DNA of 64,000 nt. It comes from Balneatrix alpica DSM 16621. Its GTDB lineage: Bacteria > Pseudomonadota > Gammaproteobacteria > Pseudomonadales > Balneatricaceae. The notes below the pieces were generated by a model, which saw nothing but the letters and a program-made list of their open reading frames with translations, was not told the origin of the DNA and ran no database searches. Of this stretch, positions 8,846 through 19,446 are shown in pieces (the stretch's first letter is position 1; each line of letters starts with the position of its first letter). Made by a program: the position numbers and the translations under genes. The stretch covers positions 62,001-126,000 of the forward strand of contig NZ_KK211039.1 in assembly GCF_000619885.1 (NCBI RefSeq). The letters run 5' to 3'.

Positions 8846-10057
8846 ATGGCAGACAAACAACTAAACTTCGCGCGGCTACAAGCTGATTTGCAAGGCGTAG
8901 GGCTGGATACGTTAGCCGTACGGGCAGGGCATCAGCGTACCCTGGAAGCGGAGCATGCCGAGGCGATTTTCCCCACTTCCAGCTTTGTGTTTACCTCGGC
9001 AGCAGAGGCCGCGGAGCGTTTTGCCAGTGCTGAAGGTAACATCTATTCACGCTTTACTAATCCGACAGTGCGCGCCTTTGAGCAGCGTATTGCGGCCTTG
9101 GAAGGGGGAGAGCGCGGGGTAGCGACCTCGTCAGGAATGGCGGCGATCCTGAGTGTAACGCTGGGAATGTTGCAGCAGGGGGATCATATTCTCTGCTCTC
9201 GCTCGGTATTTGGCTCTACCATTACCTTGTTTGATAAATACTTGGCTAAGTTTGGTATCCAGACCAGTTATGTTGATCCTAAGAATGTAGAAGCCTGGCG
9301 TCAGGCACTGCGTCCCAATACCAAGTTGTTCTTTATTGAAACCCCCTCTAACCCCTTAGCGGAAATCGTCGATGTGCCTGCATTGTCTGAATTGGCCAAG
9401 CAGGCGGGAGCGAAGCTGATCGTTGATAATTGCTTCTGTACGCCAGCATTGCAGCGTCCGTTGGAGCAGGGGGCGGATATTATCGTTCACTCGGCCACCA
9501 AGTATTTGGATGGACAGGGGCGTTGTGTCGGGGGTGTGGTGGTGGGTAACCATGCTGATATGGAGCAGGTGTTTGCTTTCCTGCGCACGGCAGGGCCGAG
9601 TATGAGTCCCTTTAATGCCTGGGTGTTTTTAAAGGGACTAGAGACCTTGAAGCTGCGCATGTTGGCCCATAGTCAAAATGCATTGGAGCTTGCCCAGTGG
9701 CTGGAAGCTCATCCTAAGGTTTTGAAGGTTTATTACAGTGGCTTGCCTAGTCATCCGCAGCATGAGTTGGCTAAGCGTCAACAGCGTGCCTTTGGTGGGG
9801 TGCTGGCATTTGAGGTATTAGGTGGTAAAGAGCAAGCATGGCAAGTGATTGACCATACCCGTTTGCTTTCCATTACCGGAAATTTGGGCGACACCCGCAG
9901 CACCATCACCCATCCTGCCACTACAACACATGCCAAAATGACGCCGGAGGCCCGTGCTGAGGTGGGTATTCGTGATAGTTTGATTCGGATTTCGGTGGGG
10001 CTGGAAGATATTGATGATATTAAAGCCGATCTTGATAGAGGCTTGGAGCTGCTATGA
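8846..10057 (+). CDS. metZ: O-succinylhomoserine sulfhydrylase
   Basis: Cys/Met-metabolism PLP enzyme (403 aa). The Schiff-base lysine is K219 in HSATKYLDGQGR; the YSRFTNPT and SSGMAAI blocks bind PLP. The family includes cystathionine gamma-synthase. The name metZ follows from the purF-metZ linkage and the RFTNPT/GQGRCVGG signatures typical of the Pseudomonas enzyme, which uses sulfide directly to make homocysteine. The last codons overlap the next gene as ATGA. Confidence 0.9.
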   Translation: MADKQLNFARLQADLQGVGLDTLAVRAGHQRTLEAEHAEAIFPTSSFVFTSAAEAAERFASAEGNIYSRFTNPTVRAFEQRIAALEGGERGVATSSGMAAILSVTLGMLQQGDHILCSRSVFGSTITLFDKYLAKFGIQTSYVDPKNVEAWRQALRPNTKLFFIETPSNPLAEIVDVPALSELAKQAGAKLIVDNCFCTPALQRPLEQGADIIVHSATKYLDGQGRCVGGVVVGNHADMEQVFAFLRTAGPSMSPFNAWVFLKGLETLKLRMLAHSQNALELAQWLEAHPKVLKVYYSGLPSHPQHELAKRQQRAFGGVLAFEVLGGKEQAWQVIDHTRLLSITGNLGDTRSTITHPATTTHAKMTPEARAEVGIRDSLIRISVGLEDIDDIKADLDRGLELL

Positions 10058-10530
10058 AACAATATATCTGGATGGTGGCGGCAGTAGGGTTATTAGCCGG
10101 ATGTGGTGACGGTAAAGAAGATAAGACGAATTTTGCTCGCTTGTTCCAAGAGGTACGCCAGCCAGTGGTCAGTCCTTCGGGTAACCGAGACCCGATTCCT
10201 GAACACTTTGTTCAGGTGCAGGATCTGCTGATTACCATCCCCAATGGCAAAATGGATATTGATATTACCCTGGAGACCAAAAGCCCTAAGGCGAAGGAAG
10301 AGCTTAACAAGCATATGCCGATGGTGCAGCATTACTTAATGCTGGCTTTATCTCAGGTGGATATGTCGGCAGTAGAGGATGAAAAGCAGCGGCAGATGCT
10401 GCTGATGCAGGTTCGTGACTATTTGAATGCTAGCCTGCAGCAAGAATACCCGCACCTCTACATAGAGCGCATCTTGGTAGATCGTCTGTGGCAGCAGGCA
10501 AGTAAGAAGCCTGCAACCAGTAACCAGTAA
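10054..10530 (+). CDS. FliL-like lipoprotein
   Basis: A 158-residue predicted lipoprotein: Lys/Trp-containing start, short hydrophobic segment and the lipobox LLAGCG, so the mature protein would begin at Cys17. The rest resembles the periplasmic domain of FliL-type proteins: a predicted beta-strand region (VQVQDLLITIPN, MDIDITLET) and then a long amphipathic helix with a DEKQRQMLLMQVRDYLN stretch typical of the family. FliL stabilises the flagellar stator. No flagellar genes are nearby. The ATG overlaps the metZ stop by 4 nt, so it is coupled to a methionine gene, which is odd for a motility protein. Function inferred from domain shape only. Confidence 0.65.
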   Translation: MKQYIWMVAAVGLLAGCGDGKEDKTNFARLFQEVRQPVVSPSGNRDPIPEHFVQVQDLLITIPNGKMDIDITLETKSPKAKEELNKHMPMVQHYLMLALSQVDMSAVEDEKQRQMLLMQVRDYLNASLQQEYPHLYIERILVDRLWQQASKKPATSNQ

Positions 10531-10586
10531 ATAGCTTGAGGGCTAGCCGGCTTAGTAAGCTGGTTGGTTGCTAGAGAGGCGAAACA

Positions 10587-10616
10587 AAAAGGCCACCCCG
10601 CAGGGGGTGGCCTTTT
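10587..10616. terminator. Bidirectional terminator between the FliL-like gene and acnB
   Basis: Perfect 13-bp inverted repeat AAAAGGCCACCCC / GGGGTGGCCTTTT with a GCAG loop, A-rich on one side and T-rich on the other. Suited to ending transcription from both convergent genes. Confidence 0.9.
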
Positions 10617-10630
10617 ACATGGTGCTAACC

Positions 10631-13207
10631 TTAGGCAGCGACTGTGGGAATCACAGTAGAGGCAGCCTTCTGGTAAGACTCGATCTGATGGAAGTTCAGG
10701 TAGCGATAAATATCGCCAGCCATAGTGTCCAGGTTCTGGGCGTAAGTCATGTACTCCTCTACGCTGGGCAGTTTGCCCATGATAGAGGCAACCGCCGCCA
10801 GCTCAGCCGAGGCCAAGTAGACGTTAGCGCCATCACCCAAACGGTTGGGGAAGTTACGGGTTGAGGTAGAAACAACCGTGGACTTCTCCGCAACACGGGC
10901 TTGGTTACCCATGCATAGTGAGCAACCGGGCATTTCCATGCGGGCACCCGCTTTGCCGTAAATGCCGTAGTAGCCTTCCTCGGTCAGTTGATACTGGTCC
11001 ATCTTGGTGGGCGGAGCCAGCCACAGACGAGTGGGCAGTTGACCCTTCACTTTTTCCAGCAGCTTACCGGCGGCGCGGAAATGACCGATGTTGGTCATGC
11101 AGGAACCGATAAAGACTTCGTCAATTTTGTCGCCGGCAACGGAGGACAGCAGACGAGCATCATCGGGATCGTTAGGCGCACACAGAATGGGCTCATTCAC
11201 TTCCGCCAGATCAATCTCAATGACGGCTGCATATTCTGCATCGGCGTCAGCTGACATCAGTTCCGGCTTAGCCAGCCAAGCTTCCATTGCTTGGATGCGG
11301 CGCTCCAGGGTGCGGCGGTCGCCGTAACCGTTAGCGATCATCCACTTCAGCAGTACAACGTTGGACTGCAGGTATTCAGCAACAGAGTTCTCTGACAGCT
11401 TGATAGTACAGCCAGCAGCGGAGCGCTCGGCGGAAGCATCGGACAGCTCGAACGCTTGCTCGACAGTCAGTTCTTCCAGGCCTTCGATCTCCAGGATGCG
11501 TCCGGAGAAGATGTTCTTTTTACCTTTCTTCTCAACGGTCAGCAGGCCTTGCTGGATGGCGTAGTAGGGGATGGCATGAACCAGGTCACGCAGGGTGATA
11601 CCAGGCTTCATTTTGCCCTTGAAACGCACCAGTACAGACTCAGGCATATCCAGCGGCATGACGCCAGTAGCGGCAGCAAAGGCAACCAGGCCTGAACCCG
11701 CAGGGAAAGAAATGCCCATGGGGAAGCGGGTGTGGGAGTCGCCACCGGTACCTACAGTGTCAGGCAGCAGCATGCGGTTCAGCCAGGAGTGGATGATGCC
11801 GTCGCCAGGACGCAGAGACACACCGCCGCGGTTCATAATGAAATCAGGCAGGGTGTGGTGAGTATCAACGTCTACGGGCTTGGGATAAGCAGCGGTATGA
11901 CAGAAGGACTGCATCACCAGGTCAGCAGAGAAGCCTAGGCAAGCCAGGTCTTTCAGCTCATCACGGGTCATCGGGCCAGTGGTGTCCTGAGAGCCAACAG
12001 TGGTCATCTTAGGCTCGCAGTAAGTGCCAGGACGGATACCCTGCACGCCGCAGGCTTTACCCACCATCTTCTGAGCCAGGGTGTAACCCTTGCCGGTGTC
12101 AGCGGGCTGATCGGGGCTGCGGAACAGTTTGGAGGGCTCCAGGCCCAGCGCTTCACGTGCTTTGGCAGTCAGACCGCGACCGATAATCAGGTTAATACGG
12201 CCACCGGCACGCACTTCATCTAACAGCACTTGAGAACGCAGGCTGAATTCACTGATGACTTCGTCGGTACCATGACGGGTGATTTTGCCAGCATAGGGAT
12301 AGATGTCGATGACATCGCCCATTTCCATCTGGTTAACATCGCACTCGATGGGCAGTGCGCCCGCATCTTCCATGGTGTTGAAGAAGATAGGTGCAATTTT
12401 GCCACCCAGGCAGAATCCGCCGTCGCGCTTGTTGGGGATGAAGGGAATGTCATCACCCATGTGCCACAGCACGGAGTTGGTAGCGGACTTACGTGAAGAG
12501 CCTGTACCAACGACATCACCTACATAGGCAACGGGGAAGCCCTTTTCTTTAAGCTGGGGAATAACTTCCAGTGGCTTGTCTACGCCTTCGCGGGGCATTT
12601 TCAGCATGGCTAGGGCATGCAACGGGATGTCAGGACGTGACCAGGCATCAGGGGCGGGAGACAGGTCGTCAGTGTTAGTCTCGCCAGGTACCTTGAATAC
12701 AGTAACAGTGATTTTTTCAGGTACTTCAGGACGGCTGGTGAACCATTCCGCATCGGCCCAGGACTGCATAATGCGTTTGGCGGCAGCATTGCCAGCATCA
12801 GCTTTCTCTTTTACATCGTGGAAAGCATCAAACATCAGCAGGGTTTTAGACAGAGCGTTGGCGGCGGAGTCAGCCAACTCAGCATTGTCCAGACAAGAGA
12901 TTAGGGGCTCGATGTTGTAGCCACCCAGCATGGTGCCCAGCAGCTCGACAGCACGTACCTTGGTGATCAGCGGAGAGTTCGCTTCACCTTTAGCGATGGC
13001 AGCCAGAAAGCCTGCTTTGACATAAGCAGCTTGGTCTACCCCGGCAGGGACACGATTTGTCAACAAATCCAGCAGATATTCTTCTTCGCCGGCTGGGGGA
13101 TTTTTCAGCAGTTCAACCAGCGCGGCGGTCTGCTCAGGATCCAGGGGTTTGGGAGGAATTCCCAGGGCGGCACGTTCTTCTACGTGTTTACGGTAAGCTT
13201 CAAGCAC
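10631..13207 (-). CDS. acnB: Aconitate hydratase B
   Basis: TCA-cycle enzyme interconverting citrate and isocitrate through cis-aconitate with a [4Fe-4S] cluster. The B-type domain order is seen: HEAT-like N-terminal domain ([14 protein letters not shown]), swivel domain ([17 protein letters not shown]), then the cluster domain with [28 protein letters not shown] and [12 protein letters not shown] supplying cluster cysteines. The GTG at 13207 is chosen because homologues begin at LEAYRKH and a GAGGG lies upstream. The frame stays open to an ATG at 13288, which would add 27 low-complexity residues. 858 aa from this start (E. coli 865). Confidence 0.95.
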   Translation of the reverse strand: MLEAYRKHVEERAALGIPPKPLDPEQTAALVELLKNPPAGEEEYLLDLLTNRVPAGVDQAAYVKAGFLAAIAKGEANSPLITKVRAVELLGTMLGGYNIEPLISCLDNAELADSAANALSKTLLMFDAFHDVKEKADAGNAAAKRIMQSWADAEWFTSRPEVPEKITVTVFKVPGETNTDDLSPAPDAWSRPDIPLHALAMLKMPREGVDKPLEVIPQLKEKGFPVAYVGDVVGTGSSRKSATNSVLWHMGDDIPFIPNKRDGGFCLGGKIAPIFFNTMEDAGALPIECDVNQMEMGDVIDIYPYAGKITRHGTDEVISEFSLRSQVLLDEVRAGGRINLIIGRGLTAKAREALGLEPSKLFRSPDQPADTGKGYTLAQKMVGKACGVQGIRPGTYCEPKMTTVGSQDTTGPMTRDELKDLACLGFSADLVMQSFCHTAAYPKPVDVDTHHTLPDFIMNRGGVSLRPGDGIIHSWLNRMLLPDTVGTGGDSHTRFPMGISFPAGSGLVAFAAATGVMPLDMPESVLVRFKGKMKPGITLRDLVHAIPYYAIQQGLLTVEKKGKKNIFSGRILEIEGLEELTVEQAFELSDASAERSAAGCTIKLSENSVAEYLQSNVVLLKWMIANGYGDRRTLERRIQAMEAWLAKPELMSADADAEYAAVIEIDLAEVNEPILCAPNDPDDARLLSSVAGDKIDEVFIGSCMTNIGHFRAAGKLLEKVKGQLPTRLWLAPPTKMDQYQLTEEGYYGIYGKAGARMEMPGCSLCMGNQARVAEKSTVVSTSTRNFPNRLGDGANVYLASAELAAVASIMGKLPSVEEYMTYAQNLDTMAGDIYRYLNFHQIESYQKAASTVIPTVAA

Positions 13208-13436
13208 GGTATAGCCCTCATCAGTGTAATTTGGCTGCTGGGCGCTGGGCTGATCAGCAGCACTGGTTGAGACCTTTAGGCCTTTCATCAGGGTGAGCGA
13301 ATTCTAACGTAATCCCGCTTTTAAGTTAAGTATTGTCGACAATTCGCCCTTTAGACTTTGGGGCTAGTCTTGATCAGAAGGCTGCAGGCAGGGCTAACTT
13401 GCTGATTTAAGGCTCCGCATGCCTGGCGTGATCCAG

Positions 13437-13442
13437 TATACT
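13437..13442 (+). promoter_or_regulatory. Possible -10 element upstream of miaE
   Basis: TATACT about 75 nt before the miaE ATG, in the 300-nt divergent region between acnB and miaE. No clear -35 hexamer is seen. The rest of that region shows no other clear element. Confidence 0.3.
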
Positions 13443-13515
13443 GACGCGCAAATTGACGACACCCCTGCCCAAAGAATTGTTTGCCATTGCCTGGTGCGGG
13501 GTTCTGAGGCCTATT

Positions 13516-14130
13516 ATGGATGTGTTAGACGAAATTCAATCTTTTTTAGGGTGTCCTACCCCTGATGCTTGGCTGCAAGCGGCCACCCAAGATTTACATA
13601 CCCTCTTGATTGATCATGCTCACTGCGAGCAAAAGGCAGCAGCCACAGCGATGTCGCTGATGTACCGCTATCCGAATCATCACGAGCTTTTGATTCGGAT
13701 GTCGCGTTTAGCCCGGGAAGAGCTGATCCACTTTGAGCAGGTGTTAACGCTAATGCGTAAGCGTGGTATGGAATACCAGCACCTTTCGGCTTCACGCTAT
13801 GCTTCTGGATTGCGTGATCAGGTCTCCAAACAGGAGCCTCAACGCTTAATTGACGTTTTGATTGTAGGGGCCTTTGTGGAAGCTCGCTCCTGCGAGCGTT
13901 TTGCTAAGTTAGCACCTCTATTAGATGAAGAGTTACAGAAATTCTATCTCAGCTTGTTGAAATCTGAAGGGCGTCACTATCAGGACTATCTGAAGCTGGC
14001 AGAGCGTTATGCCCAGGCTGATATTAGCCAGCGGGTAGCTGAGTTTCGCTTACTGGAGCAACAGCTCATTGAAGCAGAAGACGACCAGTTGCGGTTTCAT
14101 AGTGGTACGCCCCGCAGCGTGGCGGCGTAA
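13516..14130 (+). CDS. miaE: tRNA-(ms2io6A)-hydroxylase
   Basis: Non-haem di-iron mono-oxygenase of the ferritin-like fold that hydroxylates the isopentenyl group of ms2i6A37 in tRNA. Iron-ligand helices are visible: HCEQKAAATAMSLMYRYP and REELIHFEQVL in the first half, then EARSCERFAKL and SEGRHYQDYL in the second. These supply the paired ExxH-type ligands. 204 aa from ATG 13516, preceded by TGAGG. A longer frame from TTG 13453 would add 21 unconserved residues. The enzyme acts after MiaA and MiaB, neither of which is in the window. Confidence 0.9.
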   Translation: MDVLDEIQSFLGCPTPDAWLQAATQDLHTLLIDHAHCEQKAAATAMSLMYRYPNHHELLIRMSRLAREELIHFEQVLTLMRKRGMEYQHLSASRYASGLRDQVSKQEPQRLIDVLIVGAFVEARSCERFAKLAPLLDEELQKFYLSLLKSEGRHYQDYLKLAERYAQADISQRVAEFRLLEQQLIEAEDDQLRFHSGTPRSVAA

Positions 14131-14198
14131 CTGGCAAAACTGGCGCTATCACTTAGACTTGCCTGCAATATAAGCAGCAGTTATTGACAGGGGATTAT

Positions 14199-14507
14199 AT
14201 GCAAGCGCGGATTGTCATTGAGTATTGTCCGCTATGCCGTTGGATGCTGCGGGCTGCGTGGCTGGCCCAAGAGCTGCTGTCTACCTTTGAGCAAGATCTC
14301 AATGAAGTGGCGCTACGTCCCAGCGGTAAAGGCACCTTTAAAGTCTATCTTAATGACCAACAAATTTGGTGTCGGGTAGCGGATGCTGGTTTTCCGGAAG
14401 CTAAAGAGTTAAAGCAACGAGTGAGAGATATACTCGATCCCGAGCGAGATCTGGGCCATATCGATCGTGCACGCCAGGTTCAGGCTGACTCGTCCACACA
14501 GGAGTAA
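14199..14507 (+). CDS. SelT/SelW/SelH-family (Rdx) protein
   Basis: A 102-residue thioredoxin-like protein. It begins [20 protein letters not shown]: a beta-strand followed by a CxxC motif (Cys10, Cys13) at the place where animal selenoproteins W/T/H carry CxxU. The second half has [14 protein letters not shown] and an acidic C-terminal helix. Bacterial members are cysteine versions of unknown redox role. No in-frame TGA or SECIS is needed. GGGGATT precedes the ATG. It ends 4 nt before the chemoreceptor start. Confidence 0.82.
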   Translation: MQARIVIEYCPLCRWMLRAAWLAQELLSTFEQDLNEVALRPSGKGTFKVYLNDQQIWCRVADAGFPEAKELKQRVRDILDPERDLGHIDRARQVQADSSTQE

Positions 14508-14511
14508 TGTC

Positions 14512-17061
14512 ATGTTGCGTCTGAAAATTCGCGGCAAGCTTGTTCTCACGTATTTGCTGGTGGGATTGTTACCCTTTCTGACCCTGGCGTGGCTGGCTAT
14601 GGAGACGGCGAGTCAGTCGTTGCAGCGCCAAGCGTTTCAGCAACTGGAATCTGTGCGGGCACTGAAGCAGTCACAATTGCGTGATTATATCAATTCGATT
14701 CGTACGGCTATGGATTCATTGCAGGCCCAGGTAGCTGCCTATCAGCGTCGATCTTTGCTGGAGTATCAGGCAGGTCTCAATGATGATGAAAATTATTTTG
14801 TCCAGTATCAAAAACGCTTTGGGTTTTATGACGTCTTTTTGATTCGCCCCGATGGTCATATCTTTTATACCGTTGCTAAAGAAGCGGACTACGACACTAA
14901 TTTGCTCAACGGTCCTTATAAAGACACTAATTTAGGTGAGCTATTCCGTCAGATAATGACGGAAAAAAACTATGCCGTGAGTGACTTTGCACCCTATGCC
15001 CCTAGTAATGGTGATCCTGCGGCTTTTGTGGGAGTACCGTTGTTAAATGCGGCAGGAGAGGTGCAGTTAGTGATCGCCACTCAGATTCCGCACGATCGTA
15101 TTACCCGGGTTATGCAGGAGCGTGAAGGTTTGGGGGAAACTGGAGAAACTTATCTAGTTGGTTCTGATCGGCTTATGCGCTCTGATTCTTATCTTGATCC
15201 CCAAAACCATAGCTTGATGGCATCCTTCGCTAATCCGGATAAGGGGAAGGTAGATACCCAGGCGAGCCGAGCGGCGTTAGCAGGGGAGAAAGGCTCCGCC
15301 ATCATCGAGGATTACAACGGTAATTGGGTGTTGTCAGCTTATGCCCCCTTGGAGTTTGGCGATCACCGTTGGGCCATTATTGCGGAGATAGATGTTGCGG
15401 AAGCCTTTGCGGCTATCACCTCGTTGCGTGAGCGGGTGTTGTTGCTGGGGGGAATCGGCGTAGCCTTTATCCTGTTAGTGGCGCTACTGATGTCGGTTCA
15501 ATTGACCCGTCCCCTGCAGCGCTTGGCTGCTGTTATGTTGGATTTACAAGAACGTAACGATTTTAGTCAGCGTTTGGGCTTACAGGGACATGATGAGGTG
15601 GCCCAGGCAGCTGCTGCTGTTGATAGCTTGTTGGCTCAATTGCAACGTGTATTGGGAGATACCGCCAAGGTGGCTGATGCTATTGCCCAGGGAGACTTTA
15701 GTCAGCGGGTTAATGTGCAGGCGGAAGGGGATTTGGCACGTTTAACACTGGCGATCAATACCAGTGCAGACCATATTGCCTCCAGCATGGATGCGGTGCA
15801 GGAAATGATGCAATCGATGGCGAATGGTCAGTTTGGCCAACAGGTGCGCTCAGACTTGCCGGGCGACTATCAAACGCTGCTTAATCTTTGTGCCTCTGTC
15901 AGCCAGGCTGTAGGTTCGGCCATTAGTGGTGTGAGTGAGGTGATGGCGGCAATGAGTCGGGGTGACTTTAGTCTGCGTATGCAAGGACAACTGCAAGGTC
16001 AGCTGGCTGATTTACAGCAACATCTCAATAGTTCTCTGGCTATGGTTGAGTCGGCATTGCAGGAGGTGCAGGCGCTTGCTGAGCGTCAAGCACAGGGAGA
16101 TTTGTCTCAGCTTATGACTGGCCATTATCAGGGGCGCTTTGCTGAGCTGCAGCTGGCGCTGAATAACGCCATGGAGCAAATGGCAGAGCTGGTGCTGGAA
16201 GTCAGTGGTGCGGTTCAAGAGGTGGATAACTCGGCGGCGGAAATTGCCCAGGGCAGTGCTGATTTGGCTCAGCGGACGCAGGAGCAGGCTGCCTCTTTGG
16301 AGGAGACATCCGCCAGTATGGAGCAAATGACTTCTACTGTGCGTCAGAATACGGACAGTGCACGTGAGGCTGACAAGCTTGCGCAAAACTCCGCTATGGT
16401 TACCCGTCAGAGTCATGGCGTGATGCTGCAGGCTTCCGAGGCGATGGATAATATAGAGGCGTCTAGCCGCAAAATAGCGGAAATTATTGGCTTAATTGAT
16501 TCCATCGCCTTCCAAACTAACCTGTTAGCTTTGAATGCGTCAGTGGAGGCGGCCAGGGCAGGGGAGCATGGCCGTGGTTTTGGGGTGGTTGCAGGTGAAG
16601 TGCGGACGCTATCTCAGCGTGCGGCTCAGGCTGCACGAGACATTAAAGAATTAATTAAGGAGTCTGTTTCCCGAGTAGAGGTTGGTACCACCCTGGTACA
16701 GCGCTCGGGTGATTCTCTCCAGCAAATCAGTGAAGCTACTGAACGCTTACAAAGTATTATGAATCAAATCGCGACAGCCAGTCAGGAGCAGTCTGCGGGT
16801 ATCGACGAAGTGGCCAAAGCCGTGCAGCAAATGGATGAGGTGACTCAGCAGAATGCTGCGCTCGTGGAGGAAACCTCCGCAGCGGCCGAGTCCTTGAGTG
16901 ATAGGGCTCGTCACCTGAACCAATTAATGCGGCGTTTTAAGCTGGCTGGGCAGAATACATCCTCATCACAGCCAGTGCGTACAGCCAAAGTGGCTGCCTC
17001 CGCCCCGGCAGCGCCACTGTTAGTTAGTGCAGAGGATGATCAGGAATGGCAGGAGTTTTGA
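14512..17061 (+). CDS. Methyl-accepting chemotaxis protein with a five-unit HAMP array
   Basis: An 849-residue chemoreceptor. TM1 is at about residues 12-34. A periplasmic Cache-type sensor (including [18 protein letters not shown] and [10 protein letters not shown]) precedes TM2 at about 309-331. Five HAMP-like units of exactly 45 residues follow (Phe/Leu anchors at 351, 396, 441, 486 and 531). The MA signalling domain carries the conserved hairpin tip ([18 protein letters not shown]) that binds CheA/CheW. The last five residues, EWQEF, match the CheR/CheB-tethering pentapeptide pattern xWxxF. Start: ATG 14512 with AGGAG at 14500-14504. The ligand is unknown. Confidence 0.93.
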   Translation: MLRLKIRGKLVLTYLLVGLLPFLTLAWLAMETASQSLQRQAFQQLESVRALKQSQLRDYINSIRTAMDSLQAQVAAYQRRSLLEYQAGLNDDENYFVQYQKRFGFYDVFLIRPDGHIFYTVAKEADYDTNLLNGPYKDTNLGELFRQIMTEKNYAVSDFAPYAPSNGDPAAFVGVPLLNAAGEVQLVIATQIPHDRITRVMQEREGLGETGETYLVGSDRLMRSDSYLDPQNHSLMASFANPDKGKVDTQASRAALAGEKGSAIIEDYNGNWVLSAYAPLEFGDHRWAIIAEIDVAEAFAAITSLRERVLLLGGIGVAFILLVALLMSVQLTRPLQRLAAVMLDLQERNDFSQRLGLQGHDEVAQAAAAVDSLLAQLQRVLGDTAKVADAIAQGDFSQRVNVQAEGDLARLTLAINTSADHIASSMDAVQEMMQSMANGQFGQQVRSDLPGDYQTLLNLCASVSQAVGSAISGVSEVMAAMSRGDFSLRMQGQLQGQLADLQQHLNSSLAMVESALQEVQALAERQAQGDLSQLMTGHYQGRFAELQLALNNAMEQMAELVLEVSGAVQEVDNSAAEIAQGSADLAQRTQEQAASLEETSASMEQMTSTVRQNTDSAREADKLAQNSAMVTRQSHGVMLQASEAMDNIEASSRKIAEIIGLIDSIAFQTNLLALNASVEAARAGEHGRGFGVVAGEVRTLSQRAAQAARDIKELIKESVSRVEVGTTLVQRSGDSLQQISEATERLQSIMNQIATASQEQSAGIDEVAKAVQQMDEVTQQNAALVEETSAAAESLSDRARHLNQLMRRFKLAGQNTSSSQPVRTAKVAASAPAAPLLVSAEDDQEWQEF

Positions 17062-17152
17062 TGCTGGAAAGCTGAGGGGCAAAACCTCGGTTAATGGCCG
17101 AGTGTTAAAGCCCTGTTTGGCTTTGTTATACTCTGGCAGCATTGGAATTAGG

Positions 17153-17178
17153 CAAAGAAGCACTTCGGTGCTTCTTTG
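17153..17178 (+). terminator. Intrinsic terminator upstream of gltX
   Basis: Perfect 11-bp stem CAAAGAAGCAC / GTGCTTCTTTG closed by a stable TTCG tetraloop, followed by TGTTTATT. It lies 91 nt after the chemoreceptor stop and 25 nt before gltX. Confidence 0.8.
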
Positions 17179-17202
17179 TGTTTATTGGCAAAAAGGGTAT
17201 TT

Positions 17203-18687
17203 ATGACCATTCGCACGCGTATTGCGCCGTCACCTACCGGCGATCCCCATGTAGGTACCGCCTATATTGCTTTGTTTAACTTGGCCTTTGCTCGTCAGCA
17301 CGGCGGCGAGTTTATTCTGCGTATTGAGGATACTGATCAGCAACGCTCTACTCCCGAATCAGAGCAAATGATCCTGGATTCCTTACGCTGGCTGGGTTTG
17401 AGCTGGAGTGAAGGGCCTGATGTAGGGGGCCCCCATGGCCCTTACCGGCAAAGCGAGCGCAAAGGCATGTACCGCGAATATGCGGAGCGCTTAGTAGAAG
17501 CTGGGCATGCTTTCATCTGTTACCGGACTGCCGCAGAGCTGGATCAGTTACGTGAAGAACGTAAAGAGGCTGGCCTGCATACTGCGCTGAAAGCCAGCGA
17601 CCTGGAACTGCCGGCGGATGAAGTGGCTAAACGTCAGGCGGCAGGTGCGCCCTATGTGATTCGTATGCGCGTGCCCGAGCAGGGGATTTGTGTCATTGAG
17701 GACATGCTGCGTGGCCCGATTGAGCTGGATTGGGCTCAGGTCGATTGCCAGATTCTGCTGAAGTCGGATGGCATGCCGACCTATCATCTGGCCAACGTGG
17801 TCGATGATCATCTGATGCAGATTACCCATGTTATTCGTGGGGAAGAGTGGTTACCTTCTGCGCCTAAGCACAAATTGCTTTATGAGTACTTTGGTTGGCA
17901 GATGCCGACACTCTGCCATATGCCGTTGTTGCGTAATCCGGATAAGACCAAGCTATCCAAACGTAAAAACCCCACTAGCATCAACTTCTATAAGCGTATG
18001 GGTTATTTGCCCGAGGCTTTGTTGAACTATCTGGGGCGGATGGGTTGGTCCATGCCTGATGAGCGGGAGAAGTTCTCACTGGCAGAAATGATTGAGCATT
18101 TTGATATTCAGCGTGTCTCACTGGGTGGTCCGATTTTTGACCTAGAGAAACTGAGCTGGCTAAACGGCGTATGGTTGCGTGAGCTTAGCCCTGAAGACTT
18201 CGCGGCACGTTATCTGCAGTGGGGATTGAATGCGGCCTACCTGACCCCAGCGATTGAGCATGTCCAGCCGCGTGTAAGTACCTTCAGCGATGTGGTGCCC
18301 TTGGCAGGACATTTGCTGTCGGGGCTGATTGAGGTGCAACCTGAGGCCTTTGTCCATAAGAAACTGAGTCAGGATGATGTACGGCGTATCCTGCAGTTTG
18401 CCGCCTGGCAACTCGATACCCAGCGTTATTGGGATAAAGATAGTCTCTTTAATTGCCTGAGTGGCTTAGCTAAGGCGCTTGGTTTTAAGGTGGGTGAGTT
18501 CTTCTTCCCCCTCTTTATTGCGATTGCCGGTACTTCTTCCACGTTTTCCGTGGTGGATGCCATGGCGATCCTGGGGGCGGATCTGAGCCGTGCCCGGGTA
18601 CGCCATGCTCTGAATGTGATGGGTGGAACCTCGAAGAAAGAAGCGAAAGCCTGGGAGAAGGAATTCAAAGCATTGCAGGAATCCTAA
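17203..18687 (+). CDS. gltX: Glutamyl-tRNA synthetase
   Basis: Class I aminoacyl-tRNA synthetase charging tRNA-Glu. The HIGH-type motif is [15 protein letters not shown] near the N-terminus, and the KMSKS-type loop is [26 protein letters not shown] and the C-terminal anticodon-binding helices complete the discriminating GluRS fold. 494 aa. ATG 17203 is used; a frame from 17176 would read through the terminator hairpin. It lies directly upstream of an array holding two tRNA-Glu genes, its own substrates. Confidence 0.96.
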   Translation: MTIRTRIAPSPTGDPHVGTAYIALFNLAFARQHGGEFILRIEDTDQQRSTPESEQMILDSLRWLGLSWSEGPDVGGPHGPYRQSERKGMYREYAERLVEAGHAFICYRTAAELDQLREERKEAGLHTALKASDLELPADEVAKRQAAGAPYVIRMRVPEQGICVIEDMLRGPIELDWAQVDCQILLKSDGMPTYHLANVVDDHLMQITHVIRGEEWLPSAPKHKLLYEYFGWQMPTLCHMPLLRNPDKTKLSKRKNPTSINFYKRMGYLPEALLNYLGRMGWSMPDEREKFSLAEMIEHFDIQRVSLGGPIFDLEKLSWLNGVWLRELSPEDFAARYLQWGLNAAYLTPAIEHVQPRVSTFSDVVPLAGHLLSGLIEVQPEAFVHKKLSQDDVRRILQFAAWQLDTQRYWDKDSLFNCLSGLAKALGFKVGEFFFPLFIAIAGTSSTFSVVDAMAILGADLSRARVRHALNVMGGTSKKEAKAWEKEFKALQES

Positions 18688-18735
18688 GGGGCTCTAAGTG
18701 CTTGAGAAAACAGGGAAGTTTTTTAAATTTAGCTG

Positions 18736-18764
18736 TTGACAGGGTGGGGCGATGTCAATAATAT
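18736..18764 (+). promoter_or_regulatory. Sigma-70 promoter of the tRNA array
   Basis: A perfect -35 TTGACA (18736-18741), a 17-nt spacer and -10 TAATAT (18759-18764). The discriminator after the -10 (ACGCCCCGC) is GC-rich, a known trait of stringently controlled stable-RNA promoters. The first tRNA begins 22 nt after the -10. Confidence 0.85.
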
Positions 18765-18785
18765 ACGCCCCGCACCAACGATGAC

Positions 18786-18861
<76 letters not shown>

Positions 18862-18877
18862 ATCGTTGAACGAATGC

Positions 18878-18953
18878 GTCCCATTCGTCTAGTGGCCTAG
18901 GACACCGCCCTTTCACGGCGGTAACAGGGGTTCGAACCCCCTATGGGACGCCA
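18878..18953 (+). tRNA. tRNA-Glu(TTC), copy 1
   Basis: 76 nt with encoded CCA. Acceptor GTCCCAT pairs with ATGGGAC. The anticodon stem CCGCC/GGCGG encloses CTTTCAC (anticodon TTC). T-arm GGTTCGAACCC. Confidence 0.97.
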
Positions 18954-18998
18954 CTCTTTACAAGATTTTGATTGTGCTTGTTAAGAGTATCCCTTTGT

Positions 18999-19074
<76 letters not shown>

Positions 19075-19089
19075 ACAATCTACTCGTGT

Positions 19090-19165
19090 GTCCCATTCGT
19101 CTAGTGGCCTAGGACACCGCCCTTTCACGGCGGTAACAGGGGTTCGAACCCCCTATGGGACGCCA
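19090..19165 (+). tRNA. tRNA-Glu(TTC), copy 2
   Basis: Identical to the copy at 18878, including the CCA end; 15 nt after the second tRNA-Ala. Confidence 0.97.
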
Positions 19166-19224
19166 CCTCTCCTCAAGGTTATTCCTGCCTACCCTTCGTA
19201 GCTCCTTGAGAAGAGTCCCTCTGT

Positions 19225-19300
<76 letters not shown>

Positions 19301-19446
19301 ATCACCTCCTATTCACTTCTCCATATTGATTGCTCTGTCTGACTTAGCGTTTCTCTGCTTATGCTATCGTTCGCCCTCGCTAAGAAAGGTCGTCTGCGCT
19401 GATAAGATTTGTCCTTGAGGCCCTCATTTGCGCTTGGCTGAGATTG

